64,000 nt of DNA from Rhodobacteraceae bacterium NBU2976. Lineage in GTDB: Bacteria > Pseudomonadota > Alphaproteobacteria > Rhodobacterales > Rhodobacteraceae. The DNA lies in NCBI GenBank assembly GCA_023630215.1, contig JALPRQ010000001.1, forward strand, positions 248,001 through 312,000. The letters run 5' to 3'. Below are positions 8,345-15,825 of this stretch, in pieces. The number at the start of each line of letters is the position of its first letter. Within the stretch, counting starts at the first letter, position 1. A program made the position numbers and the translations under genes. The notes under the pieces are model-generated. The model was not told the DNA's origin, ran no database searches, and saw nothing but the letters and a program-made list of their open reading frames with translations.

Positions 8345-9367
8345 ATGAAGAAAGATACGTCCCGCAAAACGATAACGGAAAGTGACGTTGCAAAACATGC
8401 AGGTGTTTCGCAATCGGCAGTGTCGCGCGCCTTTACACCCGGGGCGAGCATTTCGCCCAAGACCCGCGAGAAGGTGATAAAGGCCGCCGAGGAATTGGGC
8501 TATCACCCTAACCTTCTGGCACGCTCGTTGGTGACCAACCGCTCCAATATTATTGCTCTCGCGATCAGCTATCTGGAAAACCCGTTTTACGCGCAGGTCG
8601 TGCGGGAATTGTCACAAAAGCTGCGGGAAAGTGACCGGCATATCCTGCTGTTTTCTGCTCCTGATGGTAATCAACCGGACCCCGATCTGGAAAAGGTCCT
8701 GCGCTACCAGGTGGACGCGCTGATCTTGACCGGAACCAAAGCTTCGCCGGACTTGAAGGATCAGTGTCGTAAGGCGGGTGTGCCAATCGTGCAAATCAAC
8801 CGCAAATCTGATCTGTCCGGTATTTCCACCGTCTGTGGAGAGGATTTTGAAGCCGGGCAAATCATTGCCCAACATCTGTTGGATGGTGGACACAAGCGTT
8901 TCGCTTATATCGGCGGGACCGAAGGGTCCAACACCAGCCGCATTCGCGAAGAAGGATTCCGCGATGCGTTAGCCAAAGCCGGGATCAAGGATGTGATGGT
9001 CCGCTATGGCGCAAACAAATTCGAAGCGGCCGCTATTGCCGTAAGGGAATTGTTGGACAGCAAGATGCCACCTGACGCCATTTTCTGCGCGTCTGACTAT
9101 ATGGCGTTTGCGGCAATGGATGTGGCGCGGAATGAATATGGCTTGAAGGTTCCCGAAGATGTTTCTGTCGTTGGATTCAACGATGTGCCAGACGCCAGCC
9201 ATGCAGCCTATAACCTGACCACATATTCCCAGCCCGCAGGGGCGTTGGTGGACGAGGCGGTAAAGCTTGTTGACGAGCTGATCGAAAATCCCAGCAAACG
9301 CGCCCAACGCCGAGAGGTCCCGGGCGAGCTGATAATCCGCACCTCATCCCGGCAAAAAGCCGCCTGA
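8345..9367 (+). CDS. LacI-family transcriptional regulator
   Basis: 340-aa LacI/GalR protein. The N-terminal helix-turn-helix (ITESDVAKHAGVSQSAVSRAF) and hinge helix (NLLARSLVTNRSN) are intact, followed by a periplasmic-binding-protein-like effector domain with LTGTKASPDL, GGHKRFAYIGG, and VVGFNDVPDA. It ends 144 bp before pckA, and two LacI-type operators lie in that gap. This suggests control of the downstream gluconeogenic genes in response to a sugar phosphate or sugar. Because it also follows the TRAP genes by 104 bp, a role in transport control is a second possibility. Confidence 0.93.
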   Translation: MKKDTSRKTITESDVAKHAGVSQSAVSRAFTPGASISPKTREKVIKAAEELGYHPNLLARSLVTNRSNIIALAISYLENPFYAQVVRELSQKLRESDRHILLFSAPDGNQPDPDLEKVLRYQVDALILTGTKASPDLKDQCRKAGVPIVQINRKSDLSGISTVCGEDFEAGQIIAQHLLDGGHKRFAYIGGTEGSNTSRIREEGFRDALAKAGIKDVMVRYGANKFEAAAIAVRELLDSKMPPDAIFCASDYMAFAAMDVARNEYGLKVPEDVSVVGFNDVPDASHAAYNLTTYSQPAGALVDEAVKLVDELIENPSKRAQRREVPGELIIRTSSRQKAA

Positions 9368-9412
9368 ATTTGACCCTAAGTCAGCCTGTATTTCTGAAAT
9401 ATGAAGTTTTTG

Positions 9413-9453
9413 TTGCATACGTATTCAAGCGGCGCTAGTGAATACGTATGCAA
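9413..9453. promoter_or_regulatory. Two inverted LacI-type operators upstream of pckA
   Basis: TTGCATACGTATTCA at 9413-9427 and its exact reverse complement TGAATACGTATGCAA at 9439-9453 are separated by 11 bp. Each arm is itself a near-palindrome with the central CG typical of LacI-family operators (TGnATACGTATnCA). Operator centres are 26 bp apart, between two and three helical turns. They sit 59-99 bp before the pckA start, directly behind the LacI-family gene. That this regulator binds them is inference, but the sequence pattern is strong. Confidence 0.75.
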
Positions 9454-9511
9454 AATAGGTCAGTTTGATTCGCCTTTTTCGCTAATCTTGAAACCAAATC
9501 TGTTAAAGGAA

Positions 9512-11101
9512 ATGACAGTGACAGACCAAACGACAACCCCCGATATCGCTGGTATCGTCGCACGCGATGCCAAGATTGTTCACAAGAACACCACTCGGGA
9601 ATCGCTGCGTGATTATGCGCGCGATCAGTCAGAGGTCTATTTTACCAAGGATGGCACGCTTGCGGTGACAACTGGTAAATTCACTGGGCGGTCCGCGAAT
9701 GACAAATTTATCGTGAAGGATGCGCTGACCACCGACACCGTCTGGTGGGATAACGCCAACGACATGACAACTTCCGCGTTTGATCTGCTGTTGGCGGACA
9801 TGCTGGCGAGCATCGCCGGGCAGGATATGTTCCTGCAACAGCTTCAGGCCGGGGCGGATGCAGCGACAGCCTATAACGTCAATGTATTCTCGCCCAGCGC
9901 GTGGCATTCCCTGTTCATTCAGAACCTGCTGATCGTGCCGGAAACGCCGGGCGACGCAGACGTGACCATCGTCCATCTACCCGAATTCAAGGCTGATCCT
10001 GCGATCCATGGCACCAAATCTGAAACTTGCATCGCGCTGGATTTCACCCGCGATATCGTGCTGATCTGCGGCACCCAATATGCGGGCGAAATCAAGAAAT
10101 CTGTGTTCTCGCTATTCAACTTCCATGCACCAGACAATGACATTTTCCCCATGCATTGCTCGGCCAATGTCGGCAAAGATGGGGACACAACGTTGTTCTT
10201 CGGCCTGTCCGGAACCGGCAAAACCACGCTGTCGGCTGATCCGAATCGCGCGCTGGTTGGCGATGACGAGCATGGCTGGAGCAAAGACGGCGTCTTTAAC
10301 CTTGAAGGGGGTTGTTACGCCAAGGCGATCAACCTGACCGAGGAGGCCGAACCGGAAATTTTCAACGCCGCGAAACATCCCGGCGCGATTCTGGAAAACG
10401 TCGTTATCGACAAAACCACGGGCGAGCCGGATTACTTCGATAAAAGCCTGACTGAAAACACGCGTATCGCCTATCCACTGGACGCGATCCCGAACCGGGT
10501 AGAGAGCGGCACGGCCCCTACGCCCAAGAATATCGTCCTGCTGACGGCAGATGCATATGGCGTCCTCCCGCCCATCGCGCGTCTAAGCCGCGAGCAGGCG
10601 ATCTATTACTTCCTGTCCGGCTACACCGCCAAGGTTGCTGGAACGGAACGCGGCGTGACCGAACCACAGGCAACCTTCTCTGCCTGTTTCGGCGCGCCTT
10701 TCATGGCCCGCTTCCCGACGGATTACGGCGATATGCTGGAAACCCGTCTGAAAGACAGCGGCGCAACCTGCTGGTTGTTGAATACCGGTTGGACCGGCGG
10801 CGCGTATGGCACGGGTGAACGCATTTCGCTGAGAACCACGAGACGCATTCTTGATGCCGCCTTGTCGGGGGAATTGGACAACAAAGATTTCCGCATCGAT
10901 CCGATCTTTAAACTTATGGTGCCGACGGACATTCGCGGGGTGGACGCCAGTATTCTAAACCCAATCGAAACCTGGGCGGATCGCGCTGCCTTCACCAAAC
11001 AGGCACGGGGGTTGGCGGATCAGTTCGCCGCCAATTTTCGCAAAATTGCGCCTGAACCGGAAACATCCGCAGACAGGATCCTCCTGAAATTGTCTGCATG
11101 A
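9512..11101 (+). CDS. pckA: Phosphoenolpyruvate carboxykinase (ATP)
   Basis: 529-aa ATP-dependent PEP carboxykinase, which converts oxaloacetate and ATP to PEP, CO2 and ADP as the entry step of gluconeogenesis. TGRSANDKF lies near residue 58, the kinase-1a P-loop GLSGTGKTT at 231-239, and kinase-2 motif GDDEHGW at 250-256. Start: ATG at 9512 follows AAAGGA; an in-frame ATG further upstream would add a leader running through the operators and is rejected. The gene is followed by a strong terminator and then fba and fbp. In many alphaproteobacteria pckA sits beside the chvI-chvG genes, which are absent here. Confidence 0.96.
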   Translation: MTVTDQTTTPDIAGIVARDAKIVHKNTTRESLRDYARDQSEVYFTKDGTLAVTTGKFTGRSANDKFIVKDALTTDTVWWDNANDMTTSAFDLLLADMLASIAGQDMFLQQLQAGADAATAYNVNVFSPSAWHSLFIQNLLIVPETPGDADVTIVHLPEFKADPAIHGTKSETCIALDFTRDIVLICGTQYAGEIKKSVFSLFNFHAPDNDIFPMHCSANVGKDGDTTLFFGLSGTGKTTLSADPNRALVGDDEHGWSKDGVFNLEGGCYAKAINLTEEAEPEIFNAAKHPGAILENVVIDKTTGEPDYFDKSLTENTRIAYPLDAIPNRVESGTAPTPKNIVLLTADAYGVLPPIARLSREQAIYYFLSGYTAKVAGTERGVTEPQATFSACFGAPFMARFPTDYGDMLETRLKDSGATCWLLNTGWTGGAYGTGERISLRTTRRILDAALSGELDNKDFRIDPIFKLMVPTDIRGVDASILNPIETWADRAAFTKQARGLADQFAANFRKIAPEPETSADRILLKLSA

Positions 11102-11104
11102 TCC

Positions 11105-11146
11105 GAAGGGCGGTCGCACACCAGCGACCGCCCTTCTTCTTTTCTT
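11105..11146 (+). terminator. Rho-independent terminator after pckA
   Basis: Perfect 13-bp stem GAAGGGCGGTCGC / GCGACCGCCCTTC with a 6-base loop (ACACCA), followed by a T-rich run to about 11146. It begins 3 bp after the pckA stop and separates pckA from fba. Confidence 0.9.
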
Positions 11147-11161
11147 AGAACGGAGATTATC

Positions 11162-12226
11162 ATGGCTCTAATTACACTTCGTCAACTTCTCGATCATGCG
11201 GGCGAGCATGGGTATGGTATGCCTGCTTTCAACATTACCAATCTGGAAACCTTGCAGGCGGTGATGGAAGCCGCAGACCGCGTCAACAGCCCTGTGTTGG
11301 TGCAGGCAAGTCGTTCAGCTACGAAATATGTCGATCCGATTTTCCTGAAACATCTGTTTGCCGCGGCGATTGAGCGCTACCCACACCTGCCCGTTTGTGT
11401 GCATCTGGACCACGGGAATGAACTGTCGACCTGTCTGGATGCGATGAACATGGGATTTTCGTCGGTGATGATGGATGGCTCTCTGATGGCGGATGCAAAA
11501 ACCCCGTCGACCTATGAATATAATGCGGTCGAAACTGCCAAGGTCGTGCGCTATGCCCATGATCGTGGCGTGTCGGTCGAAGGGGAGATCGGCGTCCTGG
11601 GCTCGCTGGAAACTGGCGAAGGAGAGAAAGAGGACGGCCATGGTTTCGACGGTAAACTTGGCCATGACCAGCTGCTGACCGACCCAGAGGAGGCCGTTCG
11701 CTTCGTCAAAGATACTGACGTGGACGCGCTGGCGGTTGCCGTTGGGACATCGCACGGCGCTTACAAATTCACCCGCCGCCCGGATGGCGACATTCTGGCG
11801 ATGAACGTGATCGAAGAAATCCACCGACGCCTGCCCGATACGCATCTGGTGATGCACGGCGCCTCGACCATTCCGCAAGATTTGCAGGACCTCATTAACG
11901 CCTATCATGGCGATATTCCCCAAACCTTCGGTGTGCCGTTGGAAGAGGTCGAGCGTGGGATTAAGCATGGTGTGCGCAAGGTGAATATCGACACGGATAT
12001 TCGCATGGCGATGACCGGCTCGATGCGGAAATATCTGGAAGAAAACAAGTCCTCCTTCGATATTCGTGCGATCCTGAAGCCGGGTCGTGATCGAACCATT
12101 GACCTGTGCGTCGAACGGTTCGAACGGTTTGGATCCGCAGGTCAAGCCAGCCGGATCACTCCACTTAGCCTGAACGAAATGGCAGATCGCTATCGTTTTA
12201 AAGTCATGGGGAGGCAGGTCGCCTGA
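11162..12226 (+). CDS. fba: Class II fructose-bisphosphate aldolase (CbbA-type)
   Basis: 354-aa zinc-dependent aldolase that splits or forms fructose-1,6-bisphosphate. It has HLDHG near residue 83 with the catalytic and metal-binding residues, VEGEIGVLGSLETGEGE, VGTSHGAYKF, LVMHGASTIP and VNIDTDIRMA with the phosphate-binding Asp. The MALITLRQLLDHA N-terminus is typical of the subtype also found in Calvin-cycle operons. A CGGAGAT ribosome site precedes the ATG. It stands between pckA and fbp, consistent with a gluconeogenic unit. Confidence 0.95.
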   Translation: MALITLRQLLDHAGEHGYGMPAFNITNLETLQAVMEAADRVNSPVLVQASRSATKYVDPIFLKHLFAAAIERYPHLPVCVHLDHGNELSTCLDAMNMGFSSVMMDGSLMADAKTPSTYEYNAVETAKVVRYAHDRGVSVEGEIGVLGSLETGEGEKEDGHGFDGKLGHDQLLTDPEEAVRFVKDTDVDALAVAVGTSHGAYKFTRRPDGDILAMNVIEEIHRRLPDTHLVMHGASTIPQDLQDLINAYHGDIPQTFGVPLEEVERGIKHGVRKVNIDTDIRMAMTGSMRKYLEENKSSFDIRAILKPGRDRTIDLCVERFERFGSAGQASRITPLSLNEMADRYRFKVMGRQVA

Positions 12227-12237
12227 TAGCGTGTGAC

Positions 12238-13200
12238 ATGAGTTCGACCGCTTTGACAGGTTGGCTGGCATCGCAAGATGCGAGCCAACATCTGACAACA
12301 ATCTTGTGCACAATTGCATCGGCAGGCGAAGAGCTTGCTGAAATCATACGAAATGCGCCAATTGCTGGAAATGTCGGGGCGACAGCCGCACAAAATGTTC
12401 AGGGAGAGGTCCAAAAAGCGTTGGATGTCATTAGCAACGACCTGCTTTTGGATCGACTGGCTGCGATCCCCTCGATCGCAGCGATGGTGTCCGAGGAAAT
12501 GGAAGCGCCGGTTCTGAATGCGGAAACGGGTCAATATATCGTCTGCTTTGATCCGCTGGATGGGTCGTCCAACACGGATTGCAACGGACCTGTCGGAACC
12601 ATTTTTTCAGTTTTGGGGCGCACGGCCACTGGCGCAGTAACCGAGGCAGAGATCTGTCGCGGGGCCCGTGTTCAGGTTGCCGCTGGATACATTATTTATG
12701 GACCCGCGACACAATTGGTCATTACGACCGGGACAAATGTCGCTCTTTTCGCTTTGGCGCAGGGGGCGGGGTTTCAGCTTCAAATTGACGGAGTCCGTGT
12801 TCCAACAGGTACGCGCGAATTTGCCATCAACGCCGCCCATCGCGAGTCATGGGATGAACGCACGCGCCGCTATGTCGACGCATGCCAATTGGGAAGCAAA
12901 GGGCCATTTGCGGCAAGCTATACGATGCGTTGGATGGGGGCGATGGTGGCTGATGTTCACCGCATCCTGCTAAAAGGGGGGCTTTTTGCCTATCCGGCGT
13001 TGGTAACCGCTGACGGGGTGAAACCCAAACTTCGATTTCTATATGAAATTAATCCCATCGCGATGATCTTGGAGTGCGCAGGGGGACATTGTTATTCAGG
13101 CGATACGCCGTCGCAACAGTATGTTCCGCACACGATTCACGACCGTGTTCCTGTTGTTCTTGGTGCGCCGGATGAAGTGGCGCGCTATCAGGGGGAATAA
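12238..13200 (+). CDS. fbp: Class I fructose-1,6-bisphosphatase
   Basis: 320-aa FBPase hydrolysing fructose-1,6-bisphosphate to fructose-6-phosphate, the committed gluconeogenic step. It shows the metal-binding SEEME near 85-89, CFDPLDGSSN at 103-112, and AGYIIYGPATQLV further on. The C-terminal ECAGGHCYSGD part is slightly unusual compared with the family's AGG.A..G pattern but is intact. It begins 11 bp after fba and is surely cotranscribed; no strong ribosome site is seen, which suggests translational coupling. A short hairpin spans its stop codon. Confidence 0.93.
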   Translation: MSSTALTGWLASQDASQHLTTILCTIASAGEELAEIIRNAPIAGNVGATAAQNVQGEVQKALDVISNDLLLDRLAAIPSIAAMVSEEMEAPVLNAETGQYIVCFDPLDGSSNTDCNGPVGTIFSVLGRTATGAVTEAEICRGARVQVAAGYIIYGPATQLVITTGTNVALFALAQGAGFQLQIDGVRVPTGTREFAINAAHRESWDERTRRYVDACQLGSKGPFAASYTMRWMGAMVADVHRILLKGGLFAYPALVTADGVKPKLRFLYEINPIAMILECAGGHCYSGDTPSQQYVPHTIHDRVPVVLGAPDEVARYQGE

Positions 13201-13210
13201 TCCCCCTTTG
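13190..13210 (+). terminator. Weak hairpin terminator overlapping the fbp stop codon
   Basis: AGGGGGA pairs with TCCCCCT around an ATAA loop that contains the stop codon, followed by only two more T. It is a plausible but weak intrinsic terminator for the fba-fbp operon. Confidence 0.5.
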
Positions 13211-13260
13211 CAGGTTCTACATCGGGTTGGTTGCTTTGCGCGTTTGATCACACGATGCGC

Positions 13261-13641
13261 TTACTTTACGCACTTGTCATCGTTGCGCCCATTCGGTCCA
13301 GGCTCGTGATCCTTTTGCGATCCACGACCACAGTTTGATTTGTCGCGATCGTCATCGTCAGCTTCGTCAACTTGTTCACCCGCGTCGGGGTTACTGCCCG
13401 TATCCGTGGGGCTGCTTATCGTGCTGTTGCTTGGGTCCGCCAAAACAAGATTTGCAATCAGCGTTGGGGCTGTTGTCCCCGATAGCTCTGCCGCGACGAC
13501 ATGGAGTTTTGAGTTGAGCCCGCCGGCAACAATGGACAGGCTTGCGCCTGCTACCACGACAACGCCAGCGGTCAGGATAACCCACTCTACCGTTGCATTG
13601 CCGGACTCATTATGAAGAAATTTCCAGAAACTGGTTTTCAT
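13261..13641 (-). CDS. Flp-type IVb pilin-like protein
   Basis: 126-aa small protein with one membrane segment. The N-terminus is a short basic stretch (MKTSFWKFLHNESGNATVEW) running into the hydrophobic VILTAGVVVVAGASLSIVAGG, as in Flp/TadE-type pseudopilins with a Glu at the +5-like position. The C-terminal half is Asp/Ser-rich and low in complexity (EADDDDRDKSN), unlike classical short Flp pilins. The ATG at 13641 is preferred because AGGTG precedes it and longer frames have no membrane leader logic. TadE/TadG-like genes lie about 11 kb to the right, but no Tad ATPase is in the window. Confidence 0.7.
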   Translation of the reverse strand: MKTSFWKFLHNESGNATVEWVILTAGVVVVAGASLSIVAGGLNSKLHVVAAELSGTTAPTLIANLVLADPSNSTISSPTDTGSNPDAGEQVDEADDDDRDKSNCGRGSQKDHEPGPNGRNDDKCVK

Positions 13642-13722
13642 ACTACACCTACTAGTTACACCCAAATTGGGATTACAAAACACACGTGTCATACCGACAC
13701 TCCATTTGGTGTATCCATAGAA

Positions 13723-13737
13723 GAACATTTGGGAAAC
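13723..13737. promoter_or_regulatory. Possible LexA (SOS) box, one mismatch
   Basis: GAAC-N7-AAAC, that is GTTT-N7-GTTC on the other strand, differs at one of eight fixed positions from the alphaproteobacterial LexA motif GTTC-N7-GTTC. It lies about 105 bp before imuA, whose cassette is LexA-controlled in related bacteria. The distance and mismatch keep this tentative. Confidence 0.3.
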
Positions 13738-13751
13738 AAATTTTTTTTCTG

Positions 13752-13773
13752 TTGGTAAACAATAATTTACCAA
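13752..13773. repeat. Inverted repeat TTGGTAAA-N6-TTTACCAA
   Basis: Perfect 8-bp arms around a 6-bp AT-rich centre in the divergent region between the pilin gene (111 bp away) and imuA (69 bp away). It has the size and symmetry of a dimeric regulator operator. No known regulator can be assigned. Confidence 0.5.
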
Positions 13774-13841
13774 TTTTTAGAATCTCGATTTACGTGCTAT
13801 ATATATGTGGATCAACCACCTATTTGCCCTATATTCTGTTT

Positions 13842-14432
13842 ATGACTCAGCCGTTGCATAGCCTGTCCTCACATTTCCCCCCGCGCAAATCCCGTGCGCA
13901 CGAGGTGTGTGGCCCCGCTGCGCCCGGCTTTGCCGTGATGCTGGCGGGAATGCTGGATGGCCCGGTCCTGTGGCTGAAACAGGGGCATGAGCGCGGGCGA
14001 TTGCACCCGTCGGCCCTGGCGGACTATGCGGACCCGGCGCGGTTCCTGTTTGGCGCGGGGAAAACCCAGACCGATGTTCTGTGGATGGCCGAGGAAGCGT
14101 TGCGATCCGGCGCAACGCCCTTGGTTGTTGCGCAGCTAAGCGACCGGCTGGATCTGACGGCGGGGCGGCGGTTGCAATTGGCGGCGGAGGTCGGGCGCAG
14201 TCGTGGCCTGTTCCTGATCCCCGAAGGGGCGGGGTCCAATGCCGCCGAAACCCGCTGGCGCTGCACATCACATTTTGGGGGCGAGGACTCGACTCAACAA
14301 CGCTGGCAGCTTATTAAGAACAAAACGGGAACATTAGGGGATTGGATCATTCGCTGGGATGAACAGACGCGTCGTGTCATTGTGGTTTCCAAGACTGCCG
14401 AGCGAGCGGATTCTGCGCCAGCGCCCGGTTGA
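13842..14432 (+). CDS. imuA: ImuA, RecA-like protein of the mutasome cassette
   Basis: 196-aa protein of the ImuA/SulA-like RecA-fold family. It has the typical LHPSALADY...RFLFGAGKTQTDVLWMAEEAL region and VVAQLSDRLDLTAGRRLQLAAE. ImuA works with ImuB and DnaE2 in SOS-induced error-prone translesion synthesis. The ATG at 13842 is chosen because upstream residues are AT-rich and lack family similarity. Its last 74 bp overlap imuB in another frame, an arrangement common in this cassette. Confidence 0.85.
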   Translation: MTQPLHSLSSHFPPRKSRAHEVCGPAAPGFAVMLAGMLDGPVLWLKQGHERGRLHPSALADYADPARFLFGAGKTQTDVLWMAEEALRSGATPLVVAQLSDRLDLTAGRRLQLAAEVGRSRGLFLIPEGAGSNAAETRWRCTSHFGGEDSTQQRWQLIKNKTGTLGDWIIRWDEQTRRVIVVSKTAERADSAPAPG

Positions 14433-15825
14433 CGGCCCCTTTGCGCTGACCCATCTGTCGGCGAATGCTCAGCGGATTTACTGCCTGAACCCGGCCGCAG
14501 AAGAACAGGGGTTAAGCCGGGGGATGAGCTTTTCCGACGCTCGTGCGCTTTGCCCCGATCTGCTAACCGATCACGCCGACCCCTATGCGGATGAAAAATT
14601 CCTGCGGCTTCTGGCGCGGTGGAGCGGGCGCTATTGCCCGTGGGTGGGGCTGGATGGCGACGGGTTGTTGCTGGATGTGACCGGGTCCACCCATCTGTTC
14701 GGGGGCGAGGGGGCGTTGCTGGATGATCTGGGTGCACGGCTGGCGCGCGCCGGGCTGACGCTGAAGGCGGGGATGGCAGACACGCGCGGCGCGGCCTGGG
14801 CGCTGGCGCATCATGGTGGCGGGCTGGCCCCGGCGGGCGAAACACTGTCCCATATCGGGCGGCTGCCGGTGGCGGCCTTGCGGTTTGGCGATCAGTTGGC
14901 GATCCAGTTGCAGCGGCTGGGTATCCGCACGATCAACGATCTGGTGGCGCTGCCCCGTGCCACGCTGGCGCGCCGTTTCGGGCCCGAGGTGTTGCTGCGT
15001 CTGGATCAGGCGCTGGGCAATCAGCCGGAACCGGTCTCGCCCGCCGAAGACCCGCCGCATTACGCCGTGCGCATGACCCTGCCGGACCCCATCGGTCTGA
15101 CCGGTGATGTCATGGCGGGGCTGGAACGTTTGCTGGACCGGCTTTGCGCCACGCTGGCGGATCGTCAGACAGGGGCGCGGCGGCTCAACTTCACCGCGCG
15201 GCGCGTTGATCAGGGCGCCAGTCAGGTGGAGGTCCGCCTCGCCCGTCCAATGCGCGACGCGGCGCGGATTCTGCGCCTGTTTGAACGGGGCGTGGAGGGG
15301 TTGGAGGCCGGGTTTGGCATCGACCAGATCAGGCTGGAAGCGACGGAGGTTGAACCCCTGCCGTTCCATCAGGTCACCCATCACAGCGCGCGCGAGGATG
15401 ACAGGATCGCCGACCTGATCACGCGCCTCGGCAACCGTGTGGGGTTGGAGGCGATCACGCGCTACCTGCCTGCCGACAGCAATATCCCCGACAAAAGCTT
15501 CACCGTGGCCTATGCCGCCTATTCCGAGCCGGTCGCCAGCGGTTGGGCCGCGCCTGCGCCGCGCCCGCTGACCATCTTCCCGCCCGAACCCATCGCCGGG
15601 CACATGCCCCGTCCGCCGCGCTTTTTCACCTGGCGGCGCATGTCCTTCCGCGTGGCCGAGGCGACGGGGCCGGAACGTATCGCGCCGGAATGGTGGCTGG
15701 ACAATCCCGACTGGCGCAGCGGGGTGCGTGATTACTGGCGGGTGCAAACACGCGAGGGGCGACGGCTCTGGCTGTTTTTTACCCCGCAAAACCCCGGCTG
15801 GTGCGTGGAGGGGGAATTCGCATGA
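14359..15825 (+). CDS. imuB: ImuB, Y-family polymerase-like mutasome protein
   Basis: 488-aa Y-family polymerase homologue. It begins with SLWFPRLPSER where active polymerases have a catalytic aspartate, and the SxDE catalytic site of DinB is replaced by LDGDGLLLDVTG, so it should be inactive and act as a scaffold, as known for ImuB. Helix-hairpin-helix-like LQRLGIRTINDLVALP and the little-finger region follow. It overlaps imuA by 74 bp and dnaE2 by ATGA. The DNA here is visibly GC-richer than the flanking genes. Confidence 0.93.
   Translation: MNRRVVSLWFPRLPSERILRQRPVDGPFALTHLSANAQRIYCLNPAAEEQGLSRGMSFSDARALCPDLLTDHADPYADEKFLRLLARWSGRYCPWVGLDGDGLLLDVTGSTHLFGGEGALLDDLGARLARAGLTLKAGMADTRGAAWALAHHGGGLAPAGETLSHIGRLPVAALRFGDQLAIQLQRLGIRTINDLVALPRATLARRFGPEVLLRLDQALGNQPEPVSPAEDPPHYAVRMTLPDPIGLTGDVMAGLERLLDRLCATLADRQTGARRLNFTARRVDQGASQVEVRLARPMRDAARILRLFERGVEGLEAGFGIDQIRLEATEVEPLPFHQVTHHSAREDDRIADLITRLGNRVGLEAITRYLPADSNIPDKSFTVAYAAYSEPVASGWAAPAPRPLTIFPPEPIAGHMPRPPRFFTWRRMSFRVAEATGPERIAPEWWLDNPDWRSGVRDYWRVQTREGRRLWLFFTPQNPGWCVEGEFA

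Noticed and set aside
9401-9511. Upstream in-frame extension of pckA (37 residues)
   Set aside because: It would translate through the LacI operators, has no family similarity, and the ATG at 9512 has AAAGGA in front.
14563-15789. Open frame of 408 codons on the minus strand over imuB
   Set aside because: Arg/Gln/Pro-rich composition typical of antisense reading of a GC-rich gene; imuB has clear family motifs.
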